Below, in pieces: positions 6,876 to 8,175 of a DNA stretch of 8,175 bases; positions within the stretch are counted from its first letter, which is position 1, and each line of letters begins with the position of its first letter. Both the position numbers and the translations under genes were made by a program. Under the pieces are notes generated by a model that saw only the letters and a program-made list of their open reading frames with translations, was not told the DNA's origin and did not search any database. The stretch comes from Candidatus Dadabacteria bacterium (GTDB lineage Bacteria > Desulfobacterota_D > UBA1144 > Nemesobacterales > UBA2774), in contig QIHJ01000440.1 in assembly GCA_003229065.1 (NCBI GenBank), positions 1 through 8,175 on the forward strand, read 5' to 3'.

Positions 6876-6976
6876 ATCGGAAATAACGTCAATACCTTGA
6901 TATTAATAAATTTTATATGCTTATGTCAAGGACAAATTTTCACGCTCAATCGGAATAGTGCTCTTAGCAATCGGAA
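6876..6976. repeat. Three copies of ATCGGAA in the divergent control region
   Basis: ATCGGAA occurs at 6876-6882, 6949-6955 and 6970-6976, all in the same orientation; the last two are extended to CAATCGGAA (6947-6955 and 6968-6976). Spacings are 73 and 21 nt, close to seven and two helical turns, so the copies would lie on one face of the DNA. They surround the minus-strand promoter candidate and precede the plus-strand gene at 7094. They may be binding sites for a regulator; none is recognised. Confidence 0.5.
6900..6929 (-). promoter_or_regulatory. Candidate sigma-70-type promoter for the small membrane protein
   Basis: On the minus strand TTGACA (6924-6929, perfect -35 consensus) is followed after 18 nt by TAATAT (6900-6905, 4 of 6 to the -10 consensus). 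It would give a leader of about 90 nt before the ATG at 6804. CCTTGA (6895-6900) and TCAAGG (6926-6931) also form an inverted repeat around it, which could be an operator or coincidence. Confidence 0.45.
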
Positions 6977-7009
6977 AAAAATCTATAAAACAGCAGTTTT
7001 TGAGCACTT

Positions 7010-7019
7010 TACTATAGTA
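7010..7019. promoter_or_regulatory. Perfect 10-bp palindrome, possible operator
   Basis: TACTATAGTA is its own reverse complement and lies 75 nt before the ATG at 7094 and a few bases upstream of the plus-strand promoter candidate. A short symmetrical site in such a position could bind a dimeric regulator. In AT-rich DNA a 10-bp palindrome can also arise by chance. Confidence 0.3.
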
Positions 7020-7021
7020 TC

Positions 7022-7049
7022 CTGACATATTAAACTTCATACAGATAAC
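7022..7049 (+). promoter_or_regulatory. Weak promoter candidate for the 7094 gene and fabH
   Basis: CTGACA (7022-7027, 5 of 6 to the -35 consensus) and GATAAC (7044-7049, 4 of 6 to the -10 consensus) are separated by 16 nt. Transcription would begin near 7056, about 38 nt before the ATG at 7094. The rest of 6805-7093 is AT-rich and shows no gene. Confidence 0.3.
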
Positions 7050-7093
7050 ATGAGAAATTATATGCCTGCCGATATATTAAATAGAATATAAAC

Positions 7094-7567
7094 ATGATAT
7101 TAGAAAACTTACTGAACCGCATGAAAGGTAGTACCGATCATATTAAGCTTTCAAACGATACACTCATCACCCTCTCACAGATCGAGTCGGGCTGTCTTTT
7201 TATAAAACATAGCGGTAAAACTCTCATGATAATTAAATCTACAGAGGATGAGATAGAGAACCTCAAAGATTTAAAGAAAATTTCTCTTACACCTGAGCTT
7301 ATAGAAAAGCCCGAATTCCCCGCAATCGCTGCTTACATCAGGATTCATACCAAAAATAAGAACTCTCACGATTTTGAATATTATTTCAGTATCGAAGCAT
7401 CTGAAGAATTGGAGCTTGTGGAGAACCTGTGCATTCAAAAAAATGTAGAAATCGTTTTTTATGATGAAGCAATTATGCATTCGAAGCTTGTAAGGCTCAA
7501 TGAAGAAGATATATCCTTGATGACATCAATGCTTGGACATGCTAAGCAATTGTTTGACAAAGCTTGA
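7094..7567 (+). CDS. Hypothetical 157-residue soluble protein upstream of fabH
   Basis: I do not recognise this protein. It has no signal peptide and no membrane segment. The composition is mixed alpha/beta and slightly acidic: an N-terminal part with hydrophobic strands (LITLSQIESGCLFIKHSGKT, about 24-43), a Lys/Glu-rich helix-like stretch (49-63), a central strand region with paired aromatics (about 83-100, FEYYFSI) and a C-terminal helix-rich end (about 128-157). Only two cysteines are present (34 and 112), and no catalytic motif stands out. An in-frame TAG at 7082 limits the start to the ATG at 7094 or later. No Shine-Dalgarno sequence is visible, so initiation is unusual or weak. It reads in the same direction as fabH, 52 nt ahead of it, so the two may be co-transcribed. 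That hints at a link to lipid metabolism but does not prove one. Confidence 0.7.
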   Translation: MILENLLNRMKGSTDHIKLSNDTLITLSQIESGCLFIKHSGKTLMIIKSTEDEIENLKDLKKISLTPELIEKPEFPAIAAYIRIHTKNKNSHDFEYYFSIEASEELELVENLCIQKNVEIVFYDEAIMHSKLVRLNEEDISLMTSMLGHAKQLFDKA

Positions 7568-7603
7568 TGGTTCCCTGATAATAACAAATTCTATCTGAGA
7601 GCT

Positions 7604-7610
7604 AAGGAGA
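7604..7610 (+). promoter_or_regulatory. Ribosome binding site that sets the TTG start of fabH
   Basis: AAGGAGA lies 9 nt before the TTG at 7620. The protein read from that TTG begins with the canonical FabH first strand (GFAKFLGTGSSTPE), and no ATG lies nearby in frame, so this site decides a non-ATG start. Confidence 0.8.
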
Positions 7611-7619
7611 AGTAATAAA

Positions 7620-8175
7620 TTGGGTTTTGCAAAATTTCTCGGTACAGGTTCATCAACACCTGAAAAAGTGCTTTCTAATTTTGACTTCGAAAAGATGATT
7701 GATACTTCGGACGAGTGGATCAGAACACGTACGGGTATAAGTGAAAGAAGGATCGCAGAGCCTGAAATAGCCACCTCCGATCTTGCTTATGAGGCATCTG
7801 TCAAAGCGCTCGAAGACGCCTCGGTCGATGTTTCTGAAATAGACGGCATTATTTTAGGCACTATAACCCCTGACCATATATTCCCCTCTTCCGCTTGTAT
7901 GCTTCAGAGCCGCCTGGGAGCCAAGCAGGCTTTCGCATTCGACCTGCTCGCAGGATGCTCAGGTTTCTTGTACGCGCTGCATGCAGCAAAGGGTATGATC
8001 GAAGGCGGGGACTCAAAAAAACTCCTTGTTGTAGGAGCCGAGACACTATCCAAGATAATGAATTACGAAGACCGCACTACATGTATTCTATTCGGCGACG
8101 GCGCCGGTGCGGCAGTCATATCCTCATCGGACACTCCGGGGATAATGTCTTCATGCTTGGGTGCAAACGGCGACG
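7620..8175 (+). CDS. fabH: Beta-ketoacyl-ACP synthase III, N-terminal part
   Basis: FabH condenses an acyl-CoA (usually acetyl-CoA) with malonyl-ACP to start type II fatty-acid synthesis in the cytoplasm. The first 185 codons are present and the frame is open to the end of the window; the usual length is about 320-330 residues. Hallmarks are the N-terminal FLGTGSSTPEKVLSN (6-20), the CoA-binding DEWIRTRTGISERRI (31-45, Trp33), the active-site LLAGCSGFLYAL (109-120) with nucleophile Cys113, and the GDGAGAAVIS motif in the last third. The catalytic His and Asn fall beyond the window, so an intact triad cannot be confirmed. Start TTG at 7620 is supported by the ribosome binding site AAGGAGA. The upstream neighbour is an unrecognised gene rather than plsX, which often precedes fabH. 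Priming specificity cannot be read from this part. Confidence 0.95.
   Translation, partial: MGFAKFLGTGSSTPEKVLSNFDFEKMIDTSDEWIRTRTGISERRIAEPEIATSDLAYEASVKALEDASVDVSEIDGIILGTITPDHIFPSSACMLQSRLGAKQAFAFDLLAGCSGFLYALHAAKGMIEGGDSKKLLVVGAETLSKIMNYEDRTTCILFGDGAGAAVISSSDTPGIMSSCLGANGD

Noticed and set aside
6897..6926. A plus-strand promoter TTGATA with a -10 in TTATGT
   Set aside because: The -10 match is poor and the opposite strand offers a much better -35/-10 pair in the same place.

Overview
The window reads as a chromosomal segment of a Gram-negative (diderm) bacterium of medium GC content. The evidence is a TonB-dependent outer-membrane receptor, a lipobox lipoprotein, a periplasmic binding protein with a signal peptide, and a bacterial type II fatty-acid synthesis gene. 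Codon use and the long Ala/Pro/Glu-rich protein would suit a deltaproteobacterium-like or uncultured diderm lineage, but nothing here fixes the taxon.

Bases 1-6446 hold a co-directional plus-strand uptake locus, most likely for vitamin B12 or a related corrinoid. In order it contains: the C-terminal two thirds of a TonB-dependent receptor; a lipoprotein with an Ig-like domain followed by a YncE/YVTN-type beta-propeller; a binding-protein-fold protein without signal peptide (the cobalamin-binding-protein class); a second, exported binding protein (BtuF-like); an ABC ATPase (BtuD-like); and a FecCD-type permease (BtuC-like). The last four genes are tightly packed (6-nt gap, 17-nt overlap, 43-nt gap). 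The inferred path is: capture at the cell surface by receptor and propeller lipoprotein, TonB-driven entry to the periplasm, capture by the exported binding protein, and ATP-driven import through the permease/ATPase pair. The unexported paralogue would act in the cytoplasm. The substrate is inferred from the binding proteins and from the resemblance of receptor plus propeller to the Bacteroides BtuB-BtuG pair; a siderophore or haem is not excluded.

Bases 6447-6525 are a short convergent intergenic region with two weak inverted repeats. A minus-strand gene (6526-6804) encodes a 92-residue single-helix membrane protein with an extremely acidic Ala/Pro/Glu tail. Bases 6805-7093 are an AT-rich divergent control region. 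It contains a good minus-strand promoter candidate, three copies of ATCGGAA spaced at near-whole helical turns, and a perfect 10-bp palindrome.

Bases 7094-8175 carry an unrecognised 157-residue soluble protein followed, after a 52-nt gap, by the first 185 codons of fabH (beta-ketoacyl-ACP synthase III), which starts at TTG and runs off the window.

The most interesting points are the BtuG-like propeller lipoprotein with its two cysteine-bracketed acidic loops, the paired exported and unexported binding proteins, and the phased repeats in the divergent control region.
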